64,000 nucleotides of DNA from Dinoroseobacter sp013215265 (GTDB lineage Bacteria; Pseudomonadota; Alphaproteobacteria; Rhodobacterales; Rhodobacteraceae). The translations under genes and the position numbers were made by a program. The notes under the pieces were generated by a model. It saw only the letters and a program-made list of their open reading frames with translations. It was not told the DNA's origin and searched no databases. Positions 53,952 through 62,915 of this stretch are shown here, one piece after another. Position 1 is the first letter of the stretch, and each line of letters begins with the position of its first letter. The stretch lies in the NCBI GenBank assembly GCA_963691755.1, contig OY829366.1, positions 2,294,001 through 2,358,000 of the forward strand, written 5' to 3'.

Positions 53952-56600
53952 ATGGCCAGCTTGAATGACATCCGCTCCACCTTTCTAGATTTCTTTGCGC
54001 AGAACGATCATGCGGTGGTTGATAGCTCCCCGCTGGTCCCGCGAAATGACCCAACCTTGATGTTTACCAACTCAGGCATGGTGCAGTTCAAGAATGTCTT
54101 CACCGGTCTCGAGCACCGGGACTACACGCGCGCAACAACCAGCCAGAAATGCGTCCGCGCCGGTGGCAAGCACAACGACCTTGATAATGTTGGCTACACA
54201 GCGCGCCACCATACCTTTTTCGAAATGCTCGGAAACTTCAGCTTTGGTGATTACTTCAAGACCGAGGCGATCCCTTATGCTTGGAACCTCGTGACCGGAG
54301 AGTTCGGCATTAATAAAGACAAACTGCTTGTCACAATCTATCACACCGATGACGAAGCTGCTGAAATCTGGAAGAAAGTTGGCGTTACAGAGGACCGTAT
54401 CATTCGGATCGCAACATCTGACAATTTCTGGCAAATGGGCCCGACAGGGCCATGTGGCCCGTGTACCGAAATCTTCTATGATCATGGGGACCATATCTGG
54501 GGTGGCCCACCCGGCAGCGCGGACGAAGACGGGGATCGTTTCATCGAAATCTGGAACGTCGTTTTCATGCAAAATGAACAATTTGCAGACGGCTCCATGG
54601 TTCCGCTTGAGATGCAGTCCATCGATACCGGCATGGGACTGGAACGGATTGGTGCTCTACTGCAAGGCAAGCACGACAATTACGATACGGATCTGATGCG
54701 TGCTCTCATCGAGGCTTCTGCTCATGCAACGAGTGCCGATCCTGATGGGCCCGGTAAGATGCATCATCGGGTCATTGCAGATCACCTGCGTTCAACCTGC
54801 TTTCTGATTGCCGATGGTGTCATGCCATCGAATGAAGGCCGCGGTTACGTCCTGCGCCGTATCATGCGCCGCGCGATGCGCCATGCACACCAATTGGGCA
54901 GCAAAGATCCCGTGATGCACCGTCTCGTTTCTGCGCTGGTGGCGCAGATGGGACAGGCCTTCCCTGAACTTGGCAGGGCTAAGCCTCTGATTGAAGAGAC
55001 GCTTTTGCTTGAAGAAACCCGTTTCAAACAGACACTGGAGCGTGGACTGAAGCTACTTGATGATGAATTGGCAGATCTTTCTGAAGGCGCCGCATTGCCC
55101 GGTGCCGCGGCATTCAAACTTTATGACACCTATGGTTTTCCTCTTGATCTGACACAGGACGCCCTGCGTGAAAAAGGACGGACCGTTGACGTTGATGGTT
55201 TCGATGCCGCCATGGAAGAGCAAAAAGCCAAAGCACGCGCGGCCTGGGCGGGTTCCGGCGAAACGGCCGATGCTGCAATCTGGTTTGATCTGGCTGAAAA
55301 GCACGGTGCCACCGAGTTTCTAGGCTATGACACAGAAATTGCAGAGGGTCAGATCTTGTCTCTCGTGATGGAAGGCAGCGAGCATGCAGGGGCCAATGTC
55401 GGTGACAAAGTTCAGATCATTTTGAACCAGACCCCGTTCTATGCAGAAAGCGGTGGTCAGGTCGGTGACACGGGCGTTTTGAAAACTGATACCGGAGCTG
55501 CAACGATCACGGACACCCGAAAAGCGGAAGGCCTCTTTGTGCATGTCGCTGAGGTTACCGAGGGGAGCATCGCACAGGAGCAAGGTGCAGAGCTTGTGGT
55601 TGATCACGACAGACGCAGCACAATCCGCTCCAATCACTCTGCCACACACTTGCTTCACGAAGCCTTGCGTCAGGCTTTGGGCGATCATGTTGCGCAGCGC
55701 GGGTCCTTGAATGCCCCTGATCGGCTTCGATTTGATTTCAGCCATGCCAAACCACTTTCGGCCGACGAGCTTGCACGGGTCGAAACCGAAGTGAATTCCT
55801 ATATCCGCCAAAACGCGCGTGTTGAGACACGGATCATGACACCCGACGAAGCGCGTGATCTTGGTGCGCAGGCGCTCTTTGGAGAAAAGTACGGAGACGA
55901 AGTACGCGTCGTTTCTATGGGCGCCCAAAGCGGTTCGGGCAAAGGCCGGGATGGCGAAACCTATTCTCTCGAACTGTGCGGCGGGACACATGTAGACAGA
56001 ACCGGCGATATCGGGGTTTTCGTAACGCTCGGGGATAGCGCGTCTAGCGCAGGTGTCCGTCGGATTGAAGCGCTCACGGGGCAGGCGGCATTCGACTACC
56101 TCTCTGCACAGGATCAAAGGCTGGCTGATACCGCGTCCAAGCTGCGTGCCCAACCTGCTGATGTGCCATCACGCGTTCAAGCGTTGCTAGACGAGCGTAA
56201 AGCTCTGCAGAACGAGATCGCCAATCTGCGTCGGGAAATCGCGATGGGCGGCGGTAGCAGCGGTGAGGCCGTTCAGGAAGTGAATGGAACAAAGCTTGTC
56301 ATGCAGGCCTTGTCCGGCGTGTCCGGCAAGGAATTGCCCTCGCTTATTGACGCCCATAAAGACAAGATCGGCGCCGGTGTGGTTCTCTTGATCGCTGAAA
56401 ACGATGATAAGGCGGCGGTTGCCGCAGGCGTAACCGATGACCTGTCGGCGGACCTATCTGCGGTCGATATTGTTAAAGCGGCAATTATCGCCATGGGTGG
56501 CAAAGGCGGTGGCGGGCGTCCCCATCTCGCACAAGGCGGGGCTCCTGCGGGTGACACTGAAGCTGCATTTGCCGCTGTCGAAGATATTTTGAAAGGATAA
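53952..56600 (+). CDS. alaS: Alanyl-tRNA synthetase
   Basis: Charges tRNA(Ala) and edits misacylation. From the ATG at 53952 (MASLNDIRSTFLDFF) the protein has 882 residues, the normal length; the open frame back to 53865 overlaps the recA terminator. Class II motifs (HAVVDSSPLVPRNDPTLMFTNSGM), the editing site HSATHLLHEAL near 564 and CGGTH near 680, and the C-terminal dimer domain (GGGRPHLAQGG) are visible. Confidence 0.98.
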   Translation: MASLNDIRSTFLDFFAQNDHAVVDSSPLVPRNDPTLMFTNSGMVQFKNVFTGLEHRDYTRATTSQKCVRAGGKHNDLDNVGYTARHHTFFEMLGNFSFGDYFKTEAIPYAWNLVTGEFGINKDKLLVTIYHTDDEAAEIWKKVGVTEDRIIRIATSDNFWQMGPTGPCGPCTEIFYDHGDHIWGGPPGSADEDGDRFIEIWNVVFMQNEQFADGSMVPLEMQSIDTGMGLERIGALLQGKHDNYDTDLMRALIEASAHATSADPDGPGKMHHRVIADHLRSTCFLIADGVMPSNEGRGYVLRRIMRRAMRHAHQLGSKDPVMHRLVSALVAQMGQAFPELGRAKPLIEETLLLEETRFKQTLERGLKLLDDELADLSEGAALPGAAAFKLYDTYGFPLDLTQDALREKGRTVDVDGFDAAMEEQKAKARAAWAGSGETADAAIWFDLAEKHGATEFLGYDTEIAEGQILSLVMEGSEHAGANVGDKVQIILNQTPFYAESGGQVGDTGVLKTDTGAATITDTRKAEGLFVHVAEVTEGSIAQEQGAELVVDHDRRSTIRSNHSATHLLHEALRQALGDHVAQRGSLNAPDRLRFDFSHAKPLSADELARVETEVNSYIRQNARVETRIMTPDEARDLGAQALFGEKYGDEVRVVSMGAQSGSGKGRDGETYSLELCGGTHVDRTGDIGVFVTLGDSASSAGVRRIEALTGQAAFDYLSAQDQRLADTASKLRAQPADVPSRVQALLDERKALQNEIANLRREIAMGGGSSGEAVQEVNGTKLVMQALSGVSGKELPSLIDAHKDKIGAGVVLLIAENDDKAAVAAGVTDDLSADLSAVDIVKAAIIAMGGKGGGGRPHLAQGGAPAGDTEAAFAAVEDILKG

Positions 56601-56603
56601 CCT

Positions 56604-56894
56604 ATGCCTTCTGCATTTTGGATTGCTCATGTCACGGTTTCGGACGATGAAGCCTATGGAAAATACGCAGCTCTCGCGACCAAGGCAATCGCGGAGCATG
56701 GCGGGACATTCCTGGCGCGTGGCGGGACATCCATTCAGAAGGAAGGCCGCGCGCACCCACGAAATGTTGTTGCGACATTCCCCAGCCTCGAGGCTGCCAA
56801 TGCGTGTTACGAAAGCGCGACGTACCAAGAGGCTCTGAGCCACGCGCGGGGCGCGTCAGAACGTGACCTCGTTCTTGTTGAAGCGCTCGACTAG
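56604..56894 (+). CDS. DUF1330 protein
   Basis: A 96-residue ferredoxin-like dimeric domain: FWIAHVTVSDDEAYGKYA, GGTFLARGG, RNVVATFPSLEAANACYES and YQEAL, the typical DUF1330 strand-helix pattern. Function unknown. Three bases after alaS, so probably co-transcribed; its stop overlaps the convergent membrane protein gene by four bases. Confidence 0.9.
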   Translation: MPSAFWIAHVTVSDDEAYGKYAALATKAIAEHGGTFLARGGTSIQKEGRAHPRNVVATFPSLEAANACYESATYQEALSHARGASERDLVLVEALD

Positions 56895-57649
56895 TCGTCA
56901 GCGCTTCTGCGAAAGCTCTGGCGGAGACCTTCGCGGAACACAGCCCATTTCAGTGCAAACGTTTCCTTGCGCGATGACAGTTCGCGCAATGTCAAACGAC
57001 GTCGTTTAACGACAGCGCGTGCAATCCTGAAGTCAAACCTTCGTTTCTTCTCCAAGACGCTTTCTGGCAAGATGCGACGCGTAAGCCCCCATAGAATGCC
57101 AATCTGAAAAAACGCGACAGCACGAAAGAGCATTTTTGACGCGGATTGCCAGAAGGACTTCGCAACAGCGGCAAAAAAGGCCACGATCCACAACGGCATT
57201 TTGATCGAAAACAGCATCAGCCAAAGGCCAAGTGAACTTACGGACAAGGCAAAGAGCGCAGCGATCAAAACAAGAGCGGTCAGAGCTTTCTCCAAAGCAT
57301 TGAGCTGGTCGTACCAGGCTAGCAAGGCGTCATATCGGGATCGGATACTGAACTGCAGCATGCCGAGCCAGGCAGATACGCGACGACGTAGGACCGATCC
57401 CATAAATAGCGGCAAAACCGACGTTGTTGCCCACTTTTTCAGAAGCTCCACACGCAAGAACAGGGTCGTGTTCGTCTTTAGCCACAGCACGATTGCGGCC
57501 CATTCGATCGTAAAGAGTTTCTTGGTCAGGATTTGTAGCTGGACAAGCACAATGCCCAACGCCACCAAAACCTTTTCGCCAATGGCATATGTCAGACCAA
57601 CTGAAACAGCGATCAGGACAATCAGGAGGGCTAAGGTGCGGTAAATCAT
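56891..57649 (-). CDS. Membrane protein with basic tail, unknown
   Basis: A 252-residue protein with an N-terminal hydrophobic segment (LALLIVLIAVSVGLTYAIG), a second at about 25-45, a central pair (ALTALVLIAALFALSVSSLGLWLML, IVAFFAAVAKSF) and a strongly basic C-terminus (RRFDFRIARAVVKRRR). I do not recognise the family. Convergent with the DUF1330 gene. Confidence 0.7.
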   Translation of the reverse strand: MIYRTLALLIVLIAVSVGLTYAIGEKVLVALGIVLVQLQILTKKLFTIEWAAIVLWLKTNTTLFLRVELLKKWATTSVLPLFMGSVLRRRVSAWLGMLQFSIRSRYDALLAWYDQLNALEKALTALVLIAALFALSVSSLGLWLMLFSIKMPLWIVAFFAAVAKSFWQSASKMLFRAVAFFQIGILWGLTRRILPESVLEKKRRFDFRIARAVVKRRRLTLRELSSRKETFALKWAVFREGLRQSFRRSADD

Positions 57650-57804
57650 TGCTCTCTATCTGAGAAGCGATGCGGATTGCGTCAACGCCCTTGAAGTTCC
57701 AATTGACCGAAAGCTGAAGAGTTTCGGTACCCCCAGCGCAGTTAGATGCTCACACGCTATTATCCACGCCGTTCGGTACAGTTCAGATGATCGATTATGT
57801 GCAC

Positions 57805-59019
57805 TCAGCCGCCAAGTGCCTTGTTCAGGTTTTCATCAACTTTTTCGAGGAACCCCATGGTCGTTAGCCATTTCTGTTCGGGCCCTACCAACAGTGCCAG
57901 GTCTTTGGTCATAAACCCGCCCTCAACGGTATCAATGATGACCTGCTCCAATGTCTCGGAAAATGTCATCAGCTGATCATTATCATCTAGCTTCGCGCGG
58001 TGTTTTAAACCGCCAGTCCATGCGTAAATTGATGCAATTGAGTTGGTTGAGGTCTGCTCTCCAGCTTGATGCTGGCGATAGTGGCGTGTCACCGTCCCAT
58101 GTGCGGCTTCGGCTTCGACAATTTTGCCATCGGGCGTCATCAATTGCGATGTCATGAGACCAAGTGAGCCAAAGCCTTGCGCCACGGTGTCGGACTGTAC
58201 GTCGCCATCGTAGTTTTTACAGGCCCAAACGAAACCACCGTTCCACTTCATCGCACATGCGACCATATCATCAATTAGCCGATGCTGATATTCGATCCCC
58301 AGCGCGTTAAACTTGGCAGCAAACTCTTCATCATATATTCGCTGGAAGATTTCTAGAAAGCGACCGTCGTATTGTTTCAGTATTGTATTCTTTGTCGAAA
58401 GATAGACAGGCCATCCTAGATTGATCCCGTAGTTAAACGAAGCTCGGGCAAAGTCTTCAATAGACTTATCAAGGTTGTACATGCCCATGAAAACACCTGC
58501 TCCCGGGGCTTGGTAAACCTCGCGTTCGTCAACGGTGCCGTCTTCTCCTTCAAACTTTAGCGTCAGTTTCCCAGGTCCAGGAAACTTCATATCTGTCGCT
58601 TTGTACTGATCACCAAAAGCGTGACGTCCAATGACAATGGGCTGTGTCCACCCTGGAACTAAGCGCGGTACATTCTTGCAGATGATTGGCTGTCTGAAGA
58701 CCACACCGCCAAGAATATTGCGGATCGTTCCATTTGGAGAACGCCACATTTCCTTCAAACCAAACTCTTCGACGCGAGCCTCATCAGGAGTGATAGTCGC
58801 GCATTTTACGGCCACCCCAACTTCTTTAGTTTTCTCGGCCGCATCAATTGTGATCTGGTCGTTCGTCCGGTCGCGTTCTTCGATGCCAAGATCAAAATAA
58901 ATCAGATCAATGTCGAGATAGGGCAGGATCAATTTGTCCTTGATAAACTGCCAGATGATCCGGGTCATCTCGTCGCCGTCCATTTCGACAACGGGGTTCT
59001 CAACTTTGATCTTTGTCAT
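57805..59019 (-). CDS. icd: NADP-dependent isocitrate dehydrogenase, dimeric (eukaryote-like) type
   Basis: Oxidative decarboxylation of isocitrate to 2-oxoglutarate. From the ATG at 59019 (MTKIKVENPVVEMDGDEMTR) it has 404 residues, the family length. Signatures: EKTKEVGVAVKCATITPDEARVEEF and KSPNGTIRN-like MWRSPNGTIRNILGG near 95, GWTQPIVIGRHAFGDQYKATD near 126, and the metal/NADP loop AEAAHGTVTRHYR near 305. The upstream frame adds 14 residues with two Cys and is not family-like. It follows the monomeric IDH gene on the same strand with 64 bases between. Confidence 0.96.
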   Translation of the reverse strand: MTKIKVENPVVEMDGDEMTRIIWQFIKDKLILPYLDIDLIYFDLGIEERDRTNDQITIDAAEKTKEVGVAVKCATITPDEARVEEFGLKEMWRSPNGTIRNILGGVVFRQPIICKNVPRLVPGWTQPIVIGRHAFGDQYKATDMKFPGPGKLTLKFEGEDGTVDEREVYQAPGAGVFMGMYNLDKSIEDFARASFNYGINLGWPVYLSTKNTILKQYDGRFLEIFQRIYDEEFAAKFNALGIEYQHRLIDDMVACAMKWNGGFVWACKNYDGDVQSDTVAQGFGSLGLMTSQLMTPDGKIVEAEAAHGTVTRHYRQHQAGEQTSTNSIASIYAWTGGLKHRAKLDDNDQLMTFSETLEQVIIDTVEGGFMTKDLALLVGPEQKWLTTMGFLEKVDENLNKALGG

Positions 59020-59083
59020 TGGGACCTCACAGACTTCACAGGTCTTATTTGGCCCGGTCACACATCGCGACCGGGCCTAGGTA

Positions 59084-61294
59084 TTAGCTGAAAATCGCAT
59101 TCAGAGTCGCGCTAGGACGCATGACGTCAGCAAGCTTTGCAGGATCGCCTTTGTAGTATCCACCGACATCAACCGCTTTGCCGCGCACGGCTGCTAATTC
59201 TGAAACGATCGCGCCTTCACCATCAGCAAGAGCCTTTGCAACTGGTGCGAATTCTGCGGCAAGATCAGCATCTTCAGACTGCGCAGCCAGCGCTTCCGCC
59301 CAATAGCGCGCAAACCAGTAATGACTGTCGCGGTTGTCGGGCTGCCCAACTTTGCGTCCGGGACTGCGATTATTATCCAAAATACCTTGGGTGGCATCGT
59401 CCACAGCTTTGCCAAGAACAGCGGCCTTCGCATTGCCTTTCGCACCGGCAAGGAACGTGAAGCTTTCTCCAAGTGCACAAAATTCGCCAAGGCTGTCCCA
59501 GCGCAGATGGTTTTCTTCCATCAATTGCTGAACGTGCTTCGGGGCCGAGCCCCCAGCACCTGTTTCGAACAAACCGCCGCCTTGCATCAGTTTTACGATC
59601 GAAAGCATCTTTGCGGACGTCCCGAGCTCGAGGATCGGGAAAAGGTCAGTAAGATAGTCGCGCAACACGTTGCCCGTGACGGCAATACTGTCTTTGCCTG
59701 CTCGGATCGTTTCCAGTGTCAGGCGTGTCGCTTCGCGAGGGGCGAGGATCTGAAATTTGTCAGAAACACCCTTTCCTTCGAGAATGGGCATAACCTTTTC
59801 AATTAGTTGCGCATCATGTGCGCGCTTGGCATCCAGCCAGAAAATAGCCTGTGCACCTGTCGCAGCCTGACGATCGATCGCGAGTTGAACCCAATCTTCG
59901 ATGGGCGCCTTCTTCGAACTGGACGATCTCCAGATGTCACCAGCGTCAACCTCGTGACTGTGCAAAACATCACCATTCGCGGCGATCATCTTTACGATAC
60001 CCGCGCTTGGGATCTCAAACGTGGTGGGATGGGATCCATATTCTTCGGCTTTCTGAGCCATCAGACCAACGTTTTGTACAGTACCCGATGTTGTGACGTC
60101 CAATGCACCAGTTTCTTTGAAGTACGAAATCGTTTCATCGTAAACGCCAGCATAGCACCGATCGGGAATGACACATTTGGTGTCGGCTTCTCCGCCATCT
60201 GGACCCCAACCTTTGCCACCGGCTTTGATGACCGCAGGCATTGATGCGTCGATAATGACATCAGACGGAACGTGAAGGTTCGTAATCCCTTTGTCAGAAT
60301 TGACCATGTACATAGGAGGCTGCGCTGACAAAACCGTCTTCAAATCGTTTTCGAGCTCGGTGTTTCCAGCAATACGGGCTTCAAGATCGCCAATGCCAGA
60401 ATTCGGGTTCACGCCAAGTTCTTTTAGAGTGTCTGTGTGTTTCTCGAAGAAGGTTTCCAAATATACCGAAACCGCATGTCCAAAGATGATTGGGTCTGAA
60501 ACCTTCATCATCGTCGCTTTCATATGGAGCGAAAACAGTACACCAGGTTCAATATTCGCAACTTCTGCTTTCAAGAAGGATCTTAGTGCAGTCGCGGACA
60601 TATAAGTCGCATCCACCACCGTACCTTCCGAATACTGGACACCGTCTTTGAGGACCGTTTCGGTCCCATCCGGTGCGGTCAGGATAATCTTTGCCGAACC
60701 CGCCTGTTCCGCTGAAACCGTCGTAGATACTTCGTTGGCGTAAAAATCATCACCCGACATAGACGCAACATGGGTTTTGCTGTCCGCTGTCCAGACCCCC
60801 ATGCGGTGAGGATTGGCCATCGCATAGTTCTTGACCGCTTTCGCGGCACGACGGTCAGAATTACCTTCGCGCAGGACTGGGTTCACTGCAGATCCCTTTA
60901 TGGCATCATAGCGCGCGCGTGTGTCTTTTTCTTCAGTGGTCGCAGGCTCTTCAGGGTAATCAGGTAAATCGTATCCCTTGTCCTGAAGTTCTGAAATCGC
61001 AGCTACAAGTTGAGGTACAGACGCTGATATATTGGGAAGTTTGATGACGTTAGCATCCGCCGTTTTCACGAGCTCACCAAGTTCAGCAAGGTGGTCGTCC
61101 TGTTTTTGCTCATCTGTCAAACGATCCGGAAACGCCGCAAGAATACGACCTGCGAGCGAAATGTCGCGGGTATCAACACGGATATCCGCGGCTTTCGCGA
61201 AAAACTGCACGATTGGCAGCAAGGAGGCACTCGCAAGCTCCGGCGCTTCATCTACGGTTGTGTATATAATGTCAGGGGTTTTGGGGTTGGCCAT
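59084..61294 (-). CDS. NADP-dependent isocitrate dehydrogenase, monomeric type
   Basis: Same reaction as icd, with an unrelated-length single-chain enzyme. From the ATG at 61294 (MANPKTPDIIYTTVDEAP) it has 736 residues, as in Azotobacter/Corynebacterium monomeric IDHs. Motifs: LREGNSDRRAAKAVKNYA near 132, NPNSGIGDLEARI, GWGPDGGEADTKCVIPDRCYAGVY near 345, and NNRSPGRKVGQPDNRDSHYWFARYWAEAL near 628 (given as the family's conserved C-terminal stretch). Two IDH genes in tandem are unusual. Confidence 0.95.
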   Translation of the reverse strand: MANPKTPDIIYTTVDEAPELASASLLPIVQFFAKAADIRVDTRDISLAGRILAAFPDRLTDEQKQDDHLAELGELVKTADANVIKLPNISASVPQLVAAISELQDKGYDLPDYPEEPATTEEKDTRARYDAIKGSAVNPVLREGNSDRRAAKAVKNYAMANPHRMGVWTADSKTHVASMSGDDFYANEVSTTVSAEQAGSAKIILTAPDGTETVLKDGVQYSEGTVVDATYMSATALRSFLKAEVANIEPGVLFSLHMKATMMKVSDPIIFGHAVSVYLETFFEKHTDTLKELGVNPNSGIGDLEARIAGNTELENDLKTVLSAQPPMYMVNSDKGITNLHVPSDVIIDASMPAVIKAGGKGWGPDGGEADTKCVIPDRCYAGVYDETISYFKETGALDVTTSGTVQNVGLMAQKAEEYGSHPTTFEIPSAGIVKMIAANGDVLHSHEVDAGDIWRSSSSKKAPIEDWVQLAIDRQAATGAQAIFWLDAKRAHDAQLIEKVMPILEGKGVSDKFQILAPREATRLTLETIRAGKDSIAVTGNVLRDYLTDLFPILELGTSAKMLSIVKLMQGGGLFETGAGGSAPKHVQQLMEENHLRWDSLGEFCALGESFTFLAGAKGNAKAAVLGKAVDDATQGILDNNRSPGRKVGQPDNRDSHYWFARYWAEALAAQSEDADLAAEFAPVAKALADGEGAIVSELAAVRGKAVDVGGYYKGDPAKLADVMRPSATLNAIFS

Positions 61295-61420
61295 GGGGTA
61301 GCCCTTTCGCGTCAGCGTCAATCTTTGCACGCCCCATAACTTAAACAGGGCGTCTCCGGAAGCCCCGTATGCCGTTGTATACCGAAATGCCGCACGCCGA
61401 ATTAAAGCTGGTCGGGCTCT

Positions 61421-61636
61421 TTAATTCCCGTTTTCGGAACGCCTTGCATCAATCACTGCGCGCGCTCGCTTTTCGGCACGACGGACACGGATCGCCGTTA
61501 AGTAGGCTTCTTCAAGCGTCTGCGAAGACGCTCCAATGGTTTTGCCAACCTGAGAAACAAGCGGGTCGTCTTCGTCGACTTCCAGCGCCAAGGCGTCTCG
61601 CGCCAATCCATCTGCAAGGTCTTCAAGAACGCCCAT
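61421..61636 (-). CDS. Small unknown protein
   Basis: A 71-residue, charged, probably helical protein (LADGLARDALALEVDEDDPLVSQVGKTIG, then EEAYLTAIRVRRAEKRARAV). No recognised family. It begins four bases after the alpha/beta hydrolase stop, so the two form an operon. Confidence 0.65.
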   Translation of the reverse strand: MGVLEDLADGLARDALALEVDEDDPLVSQVGKTIGASSQTLEEAYLTAIRVRRAEKRARAVIDARRSENGN

Positions 61637-61640
61637 GCTG

Positions 61641-62294
61641 TTACCGTGTGTTTTCAGTTAATCTGCGGCGCACATACGCATCAACGTTTTCAAGCATGGG
61701 TGCCATATAGGGGTCTTCGAAGAAATGACCGGCTCCATCCATCTCGGTATGCGTGATGGTGATGCCTTTTTGTTCGTGAAGCTTGTTGACGAGGTTCACC
61801 GTATCTGCTGGCGGAGCCACCCGATCAGAAGACCCGTTAATTATAAGGCCAGAGGACGGGCAGGGCGCCAGGAATGAGAAATCGTACATGTTGGCAGGCG
61901 GAGATACACTGATAAAGCCGGTGATTTCTGGCCGGCGCATCAGCAATTGCATCCCGATCCATGCACCGAAGCTGAAACCTGCGACCCAGCAATGCTTGGA
62001 ATTGGGGTTCAGGGACTGAAGATAATCCAGCGCAGAGGCCGCATCACTCAGTTCACCCACGCCTTGATCATATTCACCTTGGCTGCGTCCGACACCACGG
62101 AAATTAAATCGCAGTACAGTGAACCCCATATTGTAGAATGTATAATGCAGGTTGTAGACGAGCCTGTTGTTCATCGTGCCGCCAAATTGCGGATGTGGAT
62201 GCAACACGATCGCAATCGGTGCGTCTTTCTGGGGCTGAGGATGGTAACGGCCTTCCAAGCGGCCTTCTGGTCCCGGAAAAATGACTTCAGGCAT
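61641..62294 (-). CDS. Alpha/beta hydrolase (COG2945 type)
   Basis: About 217 residues from the ATG at 62294 (MPEVIFPGPEGRLEGRYH). Motifs: IVLHPHPQFGGTMNNRLVY near 31, FNFRGVGRSQGEYDQGVGE near 63, nucleophile elbow CWVAGFSFGAWIG near 100, Asp region INGSSDRVAPP near 153 and His in MDGAGHFFED near 185. This is the short COG2945 hydrolase group, with unknown substrate. Divergent from iscR. Confidence 0.87.
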   Translation of the reverse strand: MPEVIFPGPEGRLEGRYHPQPQKDAPIAIVLHPHPQFGGTMNNRLVYNLHYTFYNMGFTVLRFNFRGVGRSQGEYDQGVGELSDAASALDYLQSLNPNSKHCWVAGFSFGAWIGMQLLMRRPEITGFISVSPPANMYDFSFLAPCPSSGLIINGSSDRVAPPADTVNLVNKLHEQKGITITHTEMDGAGHFFEDPYMAPMLENVDAYVRRRLTENTR

Positions 62295-62348
62295 ACGCGC
62301 CGGTCTCCTTGCGTCGAGCAGGCCGCTTGACGGCTTCAAGGCTCAAAT

Positions 62349-62363
62349 CTAGAAATATTCTAG
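62349..62363. promoter_or_regulatory. CTAGAA-ATA-TTCTAG palindrome before iscR
   Basis: A perfect 6-3-6 inverted repeat between the divergent hydrolase and iscR genes, 85 bases before the iscR start. The position suits an operator for IscR or another iron regulator of the Fe-S operon. A 14-of-15 copy occurs inside iscS at 63616-63630. Confidence 0.5.
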
Positions 62364-62448
62364 GGGCCATAGACGACCCCACCCTCCGACCTAAGCAGAC
62401 AGAACGCGCGCGTCAACGGCGCGTGGAACAAGAACCCCGGGATTATCT

Positions 62449-62910
62449 ATGAAACTCAGCACCAAAGGGCGTTATGCGGTGGTTGCGCTGGCCGATCTTG
62501 CGAGCCTAAATGCCGACCGGCTCGTTACGCTCGCAGAAATTTCCGAGCGCCAAGATATCTCACTCACTTATCTGGAACAATTGTTCGTGAAGCTAAGGCG
62601 CGCAGAGCTTGTTATTTCCGTGAGGGGGCCAGGCGGCGGATATCGACTTTCCAAATCCGCCGACTCAATCCGCATATCGGAAATACTGGAAGCCGTGGAC
62701 GAAACTGTTTCAGCAATGCACACCGGCGCAGGAGCGTCAGGGGGCGCGTCGGGAACCAAAGCCCAATCCATGACAAATCGGCTTTGGGAAAGCTTGTCTG
62801 CCCATGTTTACGTGTTTTTGCACCAAACCCGTTTAAGCGACGTCGTCACAAATGGGCTAACACCATGCCCGGCGGTTCCAACGCTATTTACGGTTGTGGA
62901 CGAGGGCTGA
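62449..62910 (+). CDS. iscR: Rrf2-family regulator IscR
   Basis: A 153-residue Rrf2 regulator controlling Fe-S assembly. Winged helix at 1-80 (MKLSTKGRYAVVALADLAS, LAEISERQDISLTYLEQLFVKLRRAELV, RGPGGGYRLSKSADSIRISEIL). The loop that carries three Cys in E. coli IscR has none here (HTGAGASGGASGTKAQS); the only Cys is near the C-terminus (LTPCPAVPT). This pattern is known from Rhodobacterales IscR. First gene of the iscR-iscS operon, with which it is separated by five bases. Confidence 0.9.
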   Translation: MKLSTKGRYAVVALADLASLNADRLVTLAEISERQDISLTYLEQLFVKLRRAELVISVRGPGGGYRLSKSADSIRISEILEAVDETVSAMHTGAGASGGASGTKAQSMTNRLWESLSAHVYVFLHQTRLSDVVTNGLTPCPAVPTLFTVVDEG

Positions 62911-62915
62911 GTTCA

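Noticed and set aside
62784..62915. Longer cysteine desulfurase start
   Set aside because: Runs through iscR in another frame; GTG at 62916 fits family start and spacing.
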